DNA of 64,000 bases from Kosakonia sp. SMBL-WEM22 (GTDB taxonomy: Bacteria; Pseudomonadota; Gammaproteobacteria; Enterobacterales; Enterobacteriaceae), in NCBI RefSeq assembly GCF_014490785.1, contig NZ_CP051488.1, positions 4,650,001 to 4,714,000 on the forward strand. The letters are read 5' to 3'. The translations under genes were made by a program, and so were the position numbers. Below the pieces are notes generated by a model. That model ran no database searches, was not told the origin of the DNA, and saw only the letters and a program-made list of their open reading frames with translations. This document shows, in pieces, positions 27,682 through 35,895 of this stretch (the first letter of the stretch is position 1; each line of letters starts with the position of its first letter).

Positions 27682-28014
27682 TCATTTAATAAAACACAAT
27701 AAAATTGCGGGTTCCAACCCTTTGAACTGATATTTATAGTTAACAAACTCCACAATATATATTATAGAATCTTTTAATTCTATATTAGCTCGAGAGAAGT
27801 TTTTTATATTTAAAGATAAATAACCACTTTGACTGACACTTATTTTCGTCATCCCTTCATCCGGATATCTAATACCAAACATACAATCAATGACAGCATC
27901 CATATTATGTGCAAAAAAATCAGGAAAACCAAGATGAAAGGCTAATTCATCATAGAGGTCGTCAATAGTCTTTATAGACGAGAAATTTAAAGTAATAGAC
28001 TGTTCTACTTGCAT
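27682..28014 (-). CDS. Barstar family RNase inhibitor (immunity protein)
   Basis: 110 residues. The ATG overlaps the stop of the RNase remnant (TAATG at 28012-28016) with a strong AAAGGGTGGGG site inside the toxin's 3' end. Matches barstar: strand SITLNFSSIKTIDDLYDELA, the helix-2 block FPDFFAHNMDAVIDCMFG, strand LSLNIKNFSR, a helix and a final strand. Barstar plugs the active site of barnase-type RNases, and the remnant just upstream is exactly such an RNase, so the pair is a true cognate toxin/immunity unit. The immunity gene appears intact although the toxin is dead. Confidence 0.88.
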   Translation of the reverse strand: MQVEQSITLNFSSIKTIDDLYDELAFHLGFPDFFAHNMDAVIDCMFGIRYPDEGMTKISVSQSGYLSLNIKNFSRANIELKDSIIYIVEFVNYKYQFKGLEPAILLCFIK

Positions 28015-28750
28015 TATCCCCACCCTTTTAGCTCAATCTCAACAAAAGAATAATAATGATCATAATTGTAGTAAGCTCGCCCTGTTTTGCTATTAACGAA
28101 TATTCTTTGTGCTCCATTGGTAGCTATATCTGGCGTTTGCGCCGCCCATTCTTTATATTGACCACTACCTGAATTTAAACGCTGAATATCAGGATTTCCC
28201 ATAGTATAGGAATCACGGAAAGGAATTCCATCATGAGAATAACGGGGTTATTCAATTTAATTCTATCTACGATGCTTTGAAGTTCACGCATATCTCTTTT
28301 TGCCATGCCGTGATCCCATTTATCTTTAATTGAAGCATGAAGTTGCTTCGGATTTCTGGCAAAAAGGGAACATTTTAGGCACAGCTGATCGATCCAAATT
28401 GAAGGGTTTGGCCTGTAAGCGTAGTTATTACCCCCTCCAGCCCTGGCGGGGACATCTGCGTGTAGTAGCGGAAGGTGTTGTAGTGTTGGCCCGTTTCGCG
28501 GTCCAGGTTTCGGCCCTGAAAGCACAGTTCTGCGTGGAGTCTCAGTAACCGGCATGCTTTCACGCAGGCTACCGCAGGGCGGCGGAGGCTCCGCGCCAGA
28601 CGGTATTGCCGTCATATCGATCACGCTGTCTGGTAGACCGTGCAGCTCCATGTGACGAAAGATTTTCGCGTGCTCGTCCTGGCTGTCGACGCGCCAGCTG
28701 CTTGTAGCGCTATTTGGCTCTGATGTTTTCCCCGTCAACTTCGATTTCAC
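28014..28750 (-). pseudogene. Rhs core end with barnase/RNase Sa-type toxin tip, frameshifted
   Basis: The minus strand encodes Rhs core end: FRHMELHGLPDSVIDM, then, in a second frame, CFQGRNLDRETGQHYNTF and RYY, then back to GGGNNYAYRPNPSIWIDQL (usual 'NPxxWIDPLGL'). The tip follows: MAKRDMRELQSIVDRIKL, then after another shift near 28240, YSHDGIPFRDSYTMGN, YKEWAAQTPDIATNGAQR and YYNYDHYYSFVEIEL. This matches RNase Sa, including the catalytic Glu (YKEW) and His (DHYYSF). At least three frameshifts make it inactive. Only the last part of the core is present. Confidence 0.82.
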
Positions 28751-29172
28751 AAGACCTGGGCGGGTTTGCTCATTTTAGCTGAAGCGCTTGCCACACATCA
28801 GACTGCCGCCACAACCTCCTGTCAGGAGCTGTTAATCATGGCTGAAGGAATACTACGCCTAAAGTCGACTATGCCACAGCCCGCAACCGGGACCGCACAG
28901 TTAAGTACAGACAGGTGTTATTACCCTTTAACCTGAGCGTGGCTTAATTGAAAAACATGCCGCTTTGTTGCGGATTTGAGTTATTAAAAACGAGTGACCA
29001 AGAAAACGGAAGGCGGGAAGCGCGATCTATCCCCATGCAGTATCGCTCTCTACTGCCGGTGACAAAAGTTGTAGCCTGTATTTATCCTTCATGCGCCCAT
29101 ATTCCATACACTTAACGTAAGCGCTAGATATGCAATAGGCGAAGATGTATTGAGACTTAATTTTAGGACGAG
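28751..29172. other. Island/core junction, no gene
   Basis: Between the Rhs remnant and the ssb terminator lie about 420 bases without a gene. Base composition is intermediate. No tRNA, integrase or clear direct repeat is visible, so the mechanism of insertion is not apparent here. Confidence 0.5.
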
Positions 29173-29205
29173 AAAAACAAAAAGCCTCTGTATTAACAGA
29201 GGCTT
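29173..29205 (-). terminator. Rho-independent terminator of ssb
   Basis: Minus strand: stem AAGCCTCTG / CAGAGGCTT with loop TTAATA, followed by TTTGTTTTT. Sits about 35 bases past the ssb stop. Confidence 0.88.
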
Positions 29206-29239
29206 GGTAGATAATTATTACAAACAGTACAGCTAAATC

Positions 29240-29767
29240 CTAGAATGGGATATCGTCGTCGAAATCCATCGGCGGTTCGTTGTTAGACGGTGCCGGGGCT
29301 GACTGCTGCGGGCGAGACTGCGCGCCGCCGCTGAACTGGTTGTTGTTGCCCTGCGGCTGCTGAGGTTGACCCCAACCGCCCTGCTGCTGACCACCACCTG
29401 CCGGTGCGCCGCCGCCCTGGCGACCGCCCAGCATCTGCATGGTGCCGCCAACATTCACCACCACTTCGGTCGTGTACTTTTCCTGGCCGGACTGATCGGT
29501 CCATTTGCGGGTGCGCAGCTGGCCTTCGATATAGACCTGAGAGCCTTTACGCAGATACTCACCGGCGACTTCCGCCAGCTTGCCGAACAGCACAACGCGG
29601 TGCCACTCGGTCTGCTCTTTCATCTCGCCGGTCGCTTTATCACGCCACGATTCGGACGTAGCCAGCGTAATGTTGGCAACTGCGCCACCACTCGGCATAT
29701 AGCGTACTTCCGGGTCCTGGCCCAGATTACCGACGAGAATAACCTTGTTTACGCCTCTGCTGGCCAT
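29240..29767 (-). CDS. ssb: Single-stranded DNA-binding protein
   Basis: 175 residues from MASRGVNKVILVGNLGQD, with CAGGAG upstream. N-terminal OB fold (about 1-112) with the aromatic and basic residues of enterobacterial SSB, then a Gly/Gln/Pro-rich linker and the conserved acidic tip MDFDDDIPF that recruits repair and replication partners. Binds single-stranded DNA as a tetramer in replication, recombination and SOS repair. Divergent from uvrA across a shared region with a LexA box. An in-frame extension to 29890 is not used. E. coli SSB is three residues longer, the difference lying in the linker. Confidence 0.98.
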   Translation of the reverse strand: MASRGVNKVILVGNLGQDPEVRYMPSGGAVANITLATSESWRDKATGEMKEQTEWHRVVLFGKLAEVAGEYLRKGSQVYIEGQLRTRKWTDQSGQEKYTTEVVVNVGGTMQMLGGRQGGGAPAGGGQQQGGWGQPQQPQGNNNQFSGGAQSRPQQSAPAPSNNEPPMDFDDDIPF

Positions 29768-29914
29768 GATCGTGTCTCCTGAAAACGTTTCGTAGTAGTG
29801 TAAACGCGCGAGTGTACCATTTCCACGTAGCATTTTGATAGCTGCGAAGCAGGTTCCAGACATCATCCGCGAAGTGCGTATTTTACACACTTACGCGGAA
29901 GTTGCATTCCTATA

Positions 29915-29930
29915 CTGTATATTCATTCAG
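29915..29930. promoter_or_regulatory. LexA (SOS) box between ssb and uvrA
   Basis: CTGTATATTCATTCAG fits the CTGT-N8-ACAG consensus with one mismatch at the right half and equals the uvrA SOS box of E. coli. It is expected to repress uvrA and one ssb promoter until DNA damage. Confidence 0.92.
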
Positions 29931-30023
29931 GTTAATTTGTGTCATAATTAGCCGTTTGTGATCGCCGGTTGTCCTTCAAACACACCGGGCATTACGTGTT
30001 CCACCGGGTAAAAGGTGAATGGA

Positions 30024-32849
30024 TTGGATAAGATAGAAGTACGGGGCGCGCGCACCCATAATCTCAAAAACATCAACCTCGTCATCCCTCGCGACAAACT
30101 GATTGTTGTCACCGGGCTGTCGGGTTCGGGTAAATCCTCGCTGGCTTTCGATACGCTCTATGCAGAAGGGCAGCGTCGCTACGTCGAATCGCTCTCTGCG
30201 TATGCCCGCCAGTTCCTGTCGTTGATGGAAAAACCGGACGTTGACCACATTGAAGGTCTCTCGCCTGCCATCTCTATTGAACAGAAGTCGACATCGCATA
30301 ACCCGCGTTCCACCGTCGGCACCATAACCGAAATTCACGATTACCTGCGCCTGCTCTACGCACGCGTTGGCGAGCCGCGCTGCCCGGATCACGGCGTGCC
30401 GCTGGCAGCGCAAACCGTCAGCCAGATGGTGGATAACGTGCTCTCGCAGCCGGAAGGCAAGCGCCTGATGCTGCTGGCTCCGGTGATCAAAGAGCGTAAA
30501 GGCGAGCACACCAAAACTCTCGAAAACCTGGCAGGTCAGGGCTATATCCGCGCCCGTATTGACGGCGAAGTGTGCGATCTCTCCGATCCGCCGAGCCTTG
30601 AGCTGCAAAAGAAACACACCATTGAAGTAGTGATTGACCGCTTCAAAGTGCGCGACGATCTCACGCAGCGCCTGGCAGAATCCTTTGAAACCGCGCTGGA
30701 ACTCTCCGGCGGTACGGCGATTGTGGCCGATATGGATGAGCCAGACGCCGAAGAGCTGCTCTTCTCGGCGAACTTCGCCTGCCCAATTTGCGGCTACAGC
30801 ATGCGCGAACTGGAGCCGCGTCTCTTCTCGTTCAACAACCCGGCGGGCGCTTGCCCGACCTGCGACGGTCTTGGCGTCCAGCAATATTTTGACCCTGACC
30901 GTGTGATTCAGAACCCGGAGTTGTCGCTGGCCGGCGGCGCGATCCGCGGCTGGGATCGCCGTAACTTCTACTATTTCCAGATGCTGAAGTCGCTCTCTGA
31001 GCACTATAAATTCGACGTCGAAGCGCCGTGGGAAAGCCTCAGCGCCAACGTGCAGAAAGTGATTCTGGCAGGCTCCGGCAAAGAGTCGATTGAGTTCAAA
31101 TATATGAACGATCGTGGCGACACCTCCGTGCGCCGTCATCCGTTTGAAGGCGTGCTGCACAATATGGAACGCCGCTACAAAGAGACCGAATCGAGCGCGG
31201 TACGCGAAGAGCTGGCGAAATTTATCAGCAACCGTCCGTGCGCCACCTGCGAAGGGACGCGTCTGCGTCGCGAAGCGCGCCACGTTTACGTTGAAGATAC
31301 GCCGTTGCCGACCATCTCTGATATGAGCATCGGCCATGCGATGGACTTCTTCACCAACCTCAAACTTTCCGGTCAACGTGCAAAAATCGCTGAAAAAGTG
31401 CTCAAAGAGATTGGCGATCGTCTGAAATTTCTCGTTAACGTCGGTCTGAACTACCTGACGCTTTCCCGCTCGGCAGAGACCCTCTCCGGCGGTGAAGCGC
31501 AGCGTATTCGTCTGGCAAGCCAGATTGGCGCAGGCCTGGTCGGCGTAATGTACGTCCTCGATGAGCCTTCTATCGGCCTGCACCAGCGCGATAACGAACG
31601 TCTGCTCGGCACCCTTGTGCACCTGCGCAACCTCGGTAATACGGTAATTGTGGTTGAGCATGACGAAGACGCTATCCGCGCAGCGGATCACGTGATCGAT
31701 ATCGGCCCTGGCGCCGGTGTGCATGGCGGCCAGGTGGTCGCGGAAGGCCCGCTGGAGGCGATCATGGCGGTGCCGGAGTCCCTCACCGGGCAGTTCATGA
31801 GCGGCAAACGCAAAATCGAAGTGCCGAAAGAGCGCGTGAAAGCCGATCCGCAGCGCGTGCTGAAACTGAGCGGCGCGCGTGGCAACAACCTGAAGGATGT
31901 AACGCTGACGCTGCCGGTGGGACTCTTCACCTGCGTCACCGGCGTTTCCGGCTCTGGTAAGTCGACGCTGATTAACGATACGCTCTTCCCGCTCGCCCAG
32001 CGCCAGCTTAACGGCGCGACGATTGCCGAACCGGCTCCGTACCGCGACATTCAGGGTCTCGAGCACTTCGACAAAGTGATCGATATCGACCAGAGCCCGA
32101 TTGGCCGTACGCCGCGCTCCAACCCGGCAACCTACACCGGCGTCTTTACGCCAGTGCGTGAACTCTTCGCCGGCGTGCCGGAGTCCCGTTCACGCGGCTA
32201 TACGCCGGGGCGCTTCAGCTTTAACGTCCGCGGCGGGCGCTGCGAAGCGTGCCAGGGTGATGGCGTCATCAAAGTCGAGATGCACTTCCTGCCGGATATC
32301 TACGTGCCGTGCGATCAGTGCAAAGGCAAGCGCTATAACCGCGAAACGCTGGAGATTAAATACAAGGGCAAGACCATCCACGAAGTGCTGGATATGACCA
32401 TTGAAGAAGCACGTGAATTCTTTGATGCGGTTCCGGCGCTGGCGCGTAAGCTGCAAACGCTGATGGATGTCGGCCTGACCTATATTCGTCTCGGCCAGTC
32501 GGCGACCACCCTTTCTGGCGGTGAGGCCCAGCGCGTGAAACTGGCGCGTGAACTGTCAAAACGCGGCACCGGTCAGACGCTCTATATTCTCGATGAGCCG
32601 ACCACCGGTCTGCACTTTGCGGATATTCAGCAGCTGCTTGAGGTGCTGCATCAGCTGCGCGATCAGGGCAACACCATCGTGGTGATTGAACACAACCTCG
32701 ACGTGGTGAAAACCGCAGACTGGATTGTCGATCTGGGCCCGGAAGGCGGTAGCGGCGGCGGGGAGATCCTCGTCTCCGGCACGCCGGAAACCGTCGCCGA
32801 ATGCGAAGCATCGCACACGGCACGGTTCCTGAAACCGCTGCTCAACTAG
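30024..32849 (+). CDS. uvrA: UvrABC excinuclease subunit A
   Basis: 941 residues from a TTG codon that replaces the ATG used in E. coli; AAGG lies eight bases upstream. A GTG at 30015 is the alternative and would add three residues. Tandem ABC ATPase that dimerises, scans DNA for lesions with UvrB and loads it. Visible: Walker A GLSGSGKSS, zinc module CPICGY...CPTC, signature LSGGEAQR twice, Walker B LDEPSIGLH and LDEPTTGLH, and second zinc module CEACQGDG...CDQCKG. Highly conserved. LexA-controlled. Confidence 0.97.
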   Translation: MDKIEVRGARTHNLKNINLVIPRDKLIVVTGLSGSGKSSLAFDTLYAEGQRRYVESLSAYARQFLSLMEKPDVDHIEGLSPAISIEQKSTSHNPRSTVGTITEIHDYLRLLYARVGEPRCPDHGVPLAAQTVSQMVDNVLSQPEGKRLMLLAPVIKERKGEHTKTLENLAGQGYIRARIDGEVCDLSDPPSLELQKKHTIEVVIDRFKVRDDLTQRLAESFETALELSGGTAIVADMDEPDAEELLFSANFACPICGYSMRELEPRLFSFNNPAGACPTCDGLGVQQYFDPDRVIQNPELSLAGGAIRGWDRRNFYYFQMLKSLSEHYKFDVEAPWESLSANVQKVILAGSGKESIEFKYMNDRGDTSVRRHPFEGVLHNMERRYKETESSAVREELAKFISNRPCATCEGTRLRREARHVYVEDTPLPTISDMSIGHAMDFFTNLKLSGQRAKIAEKVLKEIGDRLKFLVNVGLNYLTLSRSAETLSGGEAQRIRLASQIGAGLVGVMYVLDEPSIGLHQRDNERLLGTLVHLRNLGNTVIVVEHDEDAIRAADHVIDIGPGAGVHGGQVVAEGPLEAIMAVPESLTGQFMSGKRKIEVPKERVKADPQRVLKLSGARGNNLKDVTLTLPVGLFTCVTGVSGSGKSTLINDTLFPLAQRQLNGATIAEPAPYRDIQGLEHFDKVIDIDQSPIGRTPRSNPATYTGVFTPVRELFAGVPESRSRGYTPGRFSFNVRGGRCEACQGDGVIKVEMHFLPDIYVPCDQCKGKRYNRETLEIKYKGKTIHEVLDMTIEEAREFFDAVPALARKLQTLMDVGLTYIRLGQSATTLSGGEAQRVKLARELSKRGTGQTLYILDEPTTGLHFADIQQLLEVLHQLRDQGNTIVVIEHNLDVVKTADWIVDLGPEGGSGGGEILVSGTPETVAECEASHTARFLKPLLN

Positions 32850-33203
32850 TCAGACGGAGAGCTGTTGCCGGACACCCTCCGGTACCAGCTCCATCGCCTG
32901 CTGATACGAGGCGTCCACCAGGTAGTAGATTTGCGAATCCGGCAGGGTGCCGTCCAGATAGACCGTGCTCCAGTGCGCCTTATTCAAATGGCGGCTGGGG
33001 CGCACATCGCTGTGCTGATCGCGCAGCAGCTCCGCCAGCGCCGGGCTGGTTTTCAGCGAGACCGCCGGGCGATCTTCTACCTCTTTCACCATGGCAAACA
33101 GCACGTCGGCGACCTTAATCTGCGTCGCTTTCCAGTCGCTGTGCACGCTCTGCTCCGCGCCGGGCTTGGCCATGCAATATTGCAGTAACTCCGAAATTGT
33201 CAT
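32850..33203 (-). CDS. yjbR: MmcQ/YjbR family protein
   Basis: 117 residues. Single YjbR domain with a CyaY-like alpha/beta fold: helix MTISELLQYCMAKPGAEQ, the VADVLFAMV strand, then SLKTSPALAELLRDQ and HLNKAHWSTVYLDG. Members are thought to bind DNA, but the role is unknown. Convergent with uvrA, the stops adjoining directly, and immediately downstream of yjbQ with a 3-base gap, so these two are co-transcribed. Confidence 0.93.
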   Translation of the reverse strand: MTISELLQYCMAKPGAEQSVHSDWKATQIKVADVLFAMVKEVEDRPAVSLKTSPALAELLRDQHSDVRPSRHLNKAHWSTVYLDGTLPDSQIYYLVDASYQQAMELVPEGVRQQLSV

Positions 33204-33206
33204 CGT

Positions 33207-33623
33207 TTATTCCCCTTGTAGTGTCGCGATAATCCGCCGCGAACCGCCGTGGATGCGATGCTCTCCCAGCCAGATCCCCTGCCATGTCCCCAGCAACACG
33301 CGCCCATTTTGCACGGGCAGCATCAGCGACACGCCAAGCGTCGAGGATTTGATATGCGCAGGCATATCATCTGGCCCTTCGTAATCATGCTCATAGGGGG
33401 CATTGTCCGGCACAGCACGTAAAAAGTGGTGCTCCATATCCTGGCGCACCGTGGGATCGCAATTTTCATTCAGGGTGAGAGAAGCGGACGTGTGCTGAAG
33501 CAGCAGGTGCAACAAACCGGTTTTCACGCTCTTAAGCGCCGTAATCTGCCCGATAACCTCATCGGTGACCAGGTGGAAGCCGCGCGATTTCTGGCTAAGC
33601 GTAAGCGTCTGTTGATGCCACAT
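33207..33623 (-). CDS. yjbQ: YjbQ family protein (UPF0047)
   Basis: 138 residues. Small beta-rich protein with LLHLLLQHTSASLTLNENCD and the HRIHGGSRRI end, the conserved His and Asn/Asp residues of the YjbQ family. Members have weak thiamine-phosphate synthase activity and can substitute for ThiE when overproduced; the physiological role is not settled. First gene of the yjbQ-yjbR pair. Confidence 0.94.
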   Translation of the reverse strand: MWHQQTLTLSQKSRGFHLVTDEVIGQITALKSVKTGLLHLLLQHTSASLTLNENCDPTVRQDMEHHFLRAVPDNAPYEHDYEGPDDMPAHIKSSTLGVSLMLPVQNGRVLLGTWQGIWLGEHRIHGGSRRIIATLQGE

Positions 33624-33690
33624 AAACTGCTCCTTATCAAAAATGAACCTCTGTAAGTGTGCAGCATGTGGCCAAAAGGGGAAACCCGAC

Positions 33691-33715
33691 GCCCTTTTTT
33701 TATCTAAAAAAGGGC
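33691..33715 (-). terminator. Rho-independent terminator of aphA
   Basis: Perfect inverted repeat GCCCTTTTTT / AAAAAAGGGC with a five-base loop, located just after the aphA stop codon on the minus strand. The A/T-rich arm makes it probably bidirectional. Confidence 0.82.
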
Positions 33716-33721
33716 GATCGA

Positions 33722-34432
33722 TTAGTAATCAGAGTCGACAATCACCTCTTCACCAAACGCACCGGCCTGCGGCAGCGGTTGATAGGTGGAGTTCGCGGCG
33801 CGCAGCACGCGGATTGGCCGCGCTTCGCTTTCACGCGCGGCGGTAATGTCACCATCTGAGTCGCCGTAGTAGATACGGATCTTTTTATCCTTCAGCCACT
33901 GCACTTTGTTGTTCTGGCCAGGCTGATCGCCGGCAAAAATCACCGGGTTCATATTAGCGGCGGGAATATGAAAATCATCCTGCAAAGTTTTACTCACCGT
34001 CTCGGTTTTGGTCTGGCTGCGGCCGGTGATAAAGAAAATGGTGTCGCCGCGTTTAACGTGCATAGCGATCAGCTGACGCGCGACCTCTTTGGGAATGCTG
34101 AACTCATCCCAGCCGTTATTCATCTTTTCCCAGAATTCCGGGTTGTGCAGATAGGCATCGCTATCCGGAGACCAGGTTTTCTTGCCGCGCCAGAAGCCGG
34201 GGCTGGAGAAGAGCACGGTATCGTCGATATCAAACCCTACCGCCATCGGCGGGCGTTCAACCAGCGAGCTTTCAATTTGCGCCACGGAAACCCAGTGTAC
34301 CGCCGCCTGCTCAGAGAGTTTTGCAACGTTAGTGCCCGTTGCAACCGGCGTCGGCGCAGAGGCGTAAACCGCCGCGCTGCTAAAGGCCGCCCACAGGCAG
34401 AGCGCGCCGAGCACGTGTCTGAACTTTTGCAT
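33722..34432 (-). CDS. aphA: Class B acid phosphatase
   Basis: 236 residues with a Sec signal peptide (about 25 residues, QKFRHVLGALCLWAAFSSA) and cleavage near VYASA. Periplasmic non-specific phosphatase of the DDDD superfamily: catalytic motif FDIDDTVLFSS, substrate loop FFITGRSQTKTE, and metal-binding YGDSDGDI. Dephosphorylates nucleotides and organic phosphate esters for uptake. Monocistronic with its own terminator. Confidence 0.97.
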   Translation of the reverse strand: MQKFRHVLGALCLWAAFSSAAVYASAPTPVATGTNVAKLSEQAAVHWVSVAQIESSLVERPPMAVGFDIDDTVLFSSPGFWRGKKTWSPDSDAYLHNPEFWEKMNNGWDEFSIPKEVARQLIAMHVKRGDTIFFITGRSQTKTETVSKTLQDDFHIPAANMNPVIFAGDQPGQNNKVQWLKDKKIRIYYGDSDGDITAARESEARPIRVLRAANSTYQPLPQAGAFGEEVIVDSDY

Positions 34433-34559
34433 AATTTTCCCTGCTTATCAGTGCTTTGTTTTTTATAAAAGAGGTGAATAGTCTGAAACCTGAGTGACCA
34501 TAACCGCAGCGCGGGGTGAAACAAAGTCTTTTCTGGCAAATCCGCCAGCTTTGGTGGGT

Positions 34560-34585
34560 CACCCTCTGCCGCTTCGCAGAGGGTG
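34560..34585 (-). terminator. Hairpin after tyrB
   Basis: CACCCTCTGC / GCAGAGGGTG stem with a CGCTTC loop about 25 bases past the tyrB stop. No long T tract follows on the minus strand, so termination may be weak or the hairpin protects the 3' end. Confidence 0.55.
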
Positions 34586-34606
34586 AAAAGAGAAGTAAGT
34601 GAATAC

Positions 34607-35800
34607 TTACATCACTGCCGCGAAGGCCTGCGCCACGCGGTGAACGTTGCGGTTGTTCAGCCCGGCGACGCAGATGCGACCGCTGGAAACGAGGTAGATG
34701 CCAAACTCTTCGCGCAGACGATCTACCTGCGCGGCGCTCAGCCCGGTATAACTGAACATGCCGCGCTGCTTGAGCAGATAGGTGAAATCGCCTGTCGGCA
34801 TCGCAGCGCTCAGTGCATCAACCAGCGTCTGGCGCATCGCCTTAATGCGGGTACGCATCGCTTCCACTTCCGCCAGCCACGACGCTTTTAGCCCGGCGTC
34901 GTTCAACACGGTCGCCACCAGCTGTGCGCCAAAGTTCGGCGGGCTGGAGTAGTTGCGGCGCACGGTCGCTTTTAACTGCCCGAGCACGCGCCCGGCGGCA
35001 TCGGCATCTTCACACACTACTGAGAGCCCGCCGACACGTTCGCCATAGAGAGAGAAGATTTTTGAGAAGGAGTTGCTGACGAGTGTTGGCAGCCCGGCGT
35101 GAGCAATCGCGCGGATCGCATAGGCATCCTCTTCCATTCCTGCGCCGAAGCCCTGATAAGCGATATCAAGGAACGGGATCAGCGTGCGGGCTTTCAGCAC
35201 CTCAACCACCTCATCCCACTGTGCAGGCGTTAAGTCGGCACCAGTCGGGTTATGGCAGCAGGGGTGCAGCAGGACAATGCTCTGCTCAGGCAGCGTGTTT
35301 AATTTTTCGAGGAACGCAGCGAAACGTACGCCGTGGGTTTCGTTGTCATACCACGGGTAGGTAGCAACCTCGAAGCCCGCGCCTTCGAAAATCGCGATAT
35401 GGTTTTCCCAGGTCGGATCGCTGACCCAGACGCCGGAGTTAGGGAAGTACCGTTTCAGAAAATCTGCGCCGACTTTCAGCGCGCCGGAGCCGCCGAGGGT
35501 CTGAATTGTGGCGACGCGCTGCTGCTCCAGCACCGTATGCCCGGCACCAAACAGCAGTGGCGCGATAGCCTGACGGTAGCTGTTAAGCCCCTCCATCGGC
35601 AGGTAGAGCGACGCGCCATGCGGCTGCGCATTGAGGCGCGCTTCAGCTTCCGCCACCGCCTGTAGACGCGGGATAGTGCTCTCTTCGTCGTAATAGAGCC
35701 CGATGCTGAGGTTAACTTTGTCGCTGCGGGGGTCCTCTTTGAACCGCTCCATCAATGAGAGGATCGGGTCGCCAGCATAGGCGTCAACTTTCTGAAACAC
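34607..35800 (-). CDS. tyrB: Aromatic-amino-acid aminotransferase
   Basis: 397 residues; GTG start with GGAG upstream, as in E. coli. Fold-type I PLP enzyme: the Schiff-base lysine is in SNSFSKIFSLYGERVGGLS, and the substrate Arg is near the C terminus. Final transamination of tyrosine and phenylalanine synthesis, also leucine and aspartate. In E. coli it is regulated by TyrR; I did not locate a TyrR box with certainty. The upstream neighbour is a NadR-like gene instead of the alr found in E. coli. Confidence 0.97.
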   Translation of the reverse strand: MFQKVDAYAGDPILSLMERFKEDPRSDKVNLSIGLYYDEESTIPRLQAVAEAEARLNAQPHGASLYLPMEGLNSYRQAIAPLLFGAGHTVLEQQRVATIQTLGGSGALKVGADFLKRYFPNSGVWVSDPTWENHIAIFEGAGFEVATYPWYDNETHGVRFAAFLEKLNTLPEQSIVLLHPCCHNPTGADLTPAQWDEVVEVLKARTLIPFLDIAYQGFGAGMEEDAYAIRAIAHAGLPTLVSNSFSKIFSLYGERVGGLSVVCEDADAAGRVLGQLKATVRRNYSSPPNFGAQLVATVLNDAGLKASWLAEVEAMRTRIKAMRQTLVDALSAAMPTGDFTYLLKQRGMFSYTGLSAAQVDRLREEFGIYLVSSGRICVAGLNNRNVHRVAQAFAAVM

Positions 35801-35895
35801 GCGTGTATTCTCCAGGTTTACAGTGGGCGAAGCACCACAATAAACCGGAAGCCGGAGAAGGTCGAGGGGGCAGTAAAACGAAGAGGAAATAAGGG

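Larger units (their letters stand above)
237..28750 (-). other. Rhs-associated orphan immunity gene island
   Basis: AT-rich block in which every credible gene lies on the minus strand. It contains about 36 intact small cytoplasmic-type genes plus several broken ones, interspersed with decayed Rhs core fragments and without any intact toxin. Seen directly: uniform orientation, separate ribosome binding sites, long spacers, and recognisable immunity folds (SMI1/KNR4, Imm50-like, barstar, CPCC). Known for Rhs/CDI systems: new C-terminal toxin tips displace old tip/immunity pairs, leaving orphans downstream. Inference: this is a long-lived archive of such displaced cassettes. The full-length rhs gene is not in the window; the left end of the island lies outside it. 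Confidence 0.75.

Noticed and set aside
27573..27755. 60-codon minus frame overlapping the barstar 3' end
   Set aside because: It is out of frame with the well-supported barstar gene and has no ribosome site or similarity.
237..28750. Prophage or integrative element
   Set aside because: No integrase, structural, replication or conjugation genes and no tRNA in the island; Rhs relics explain its content better.
29976..32066. A 696-codon minus-strand open frame opposite uvrA
   Set aside because: It is the antisense shadow of uvrA; its sequence resembles no protein and arises from the codon bias of the GC-rich coding strand.
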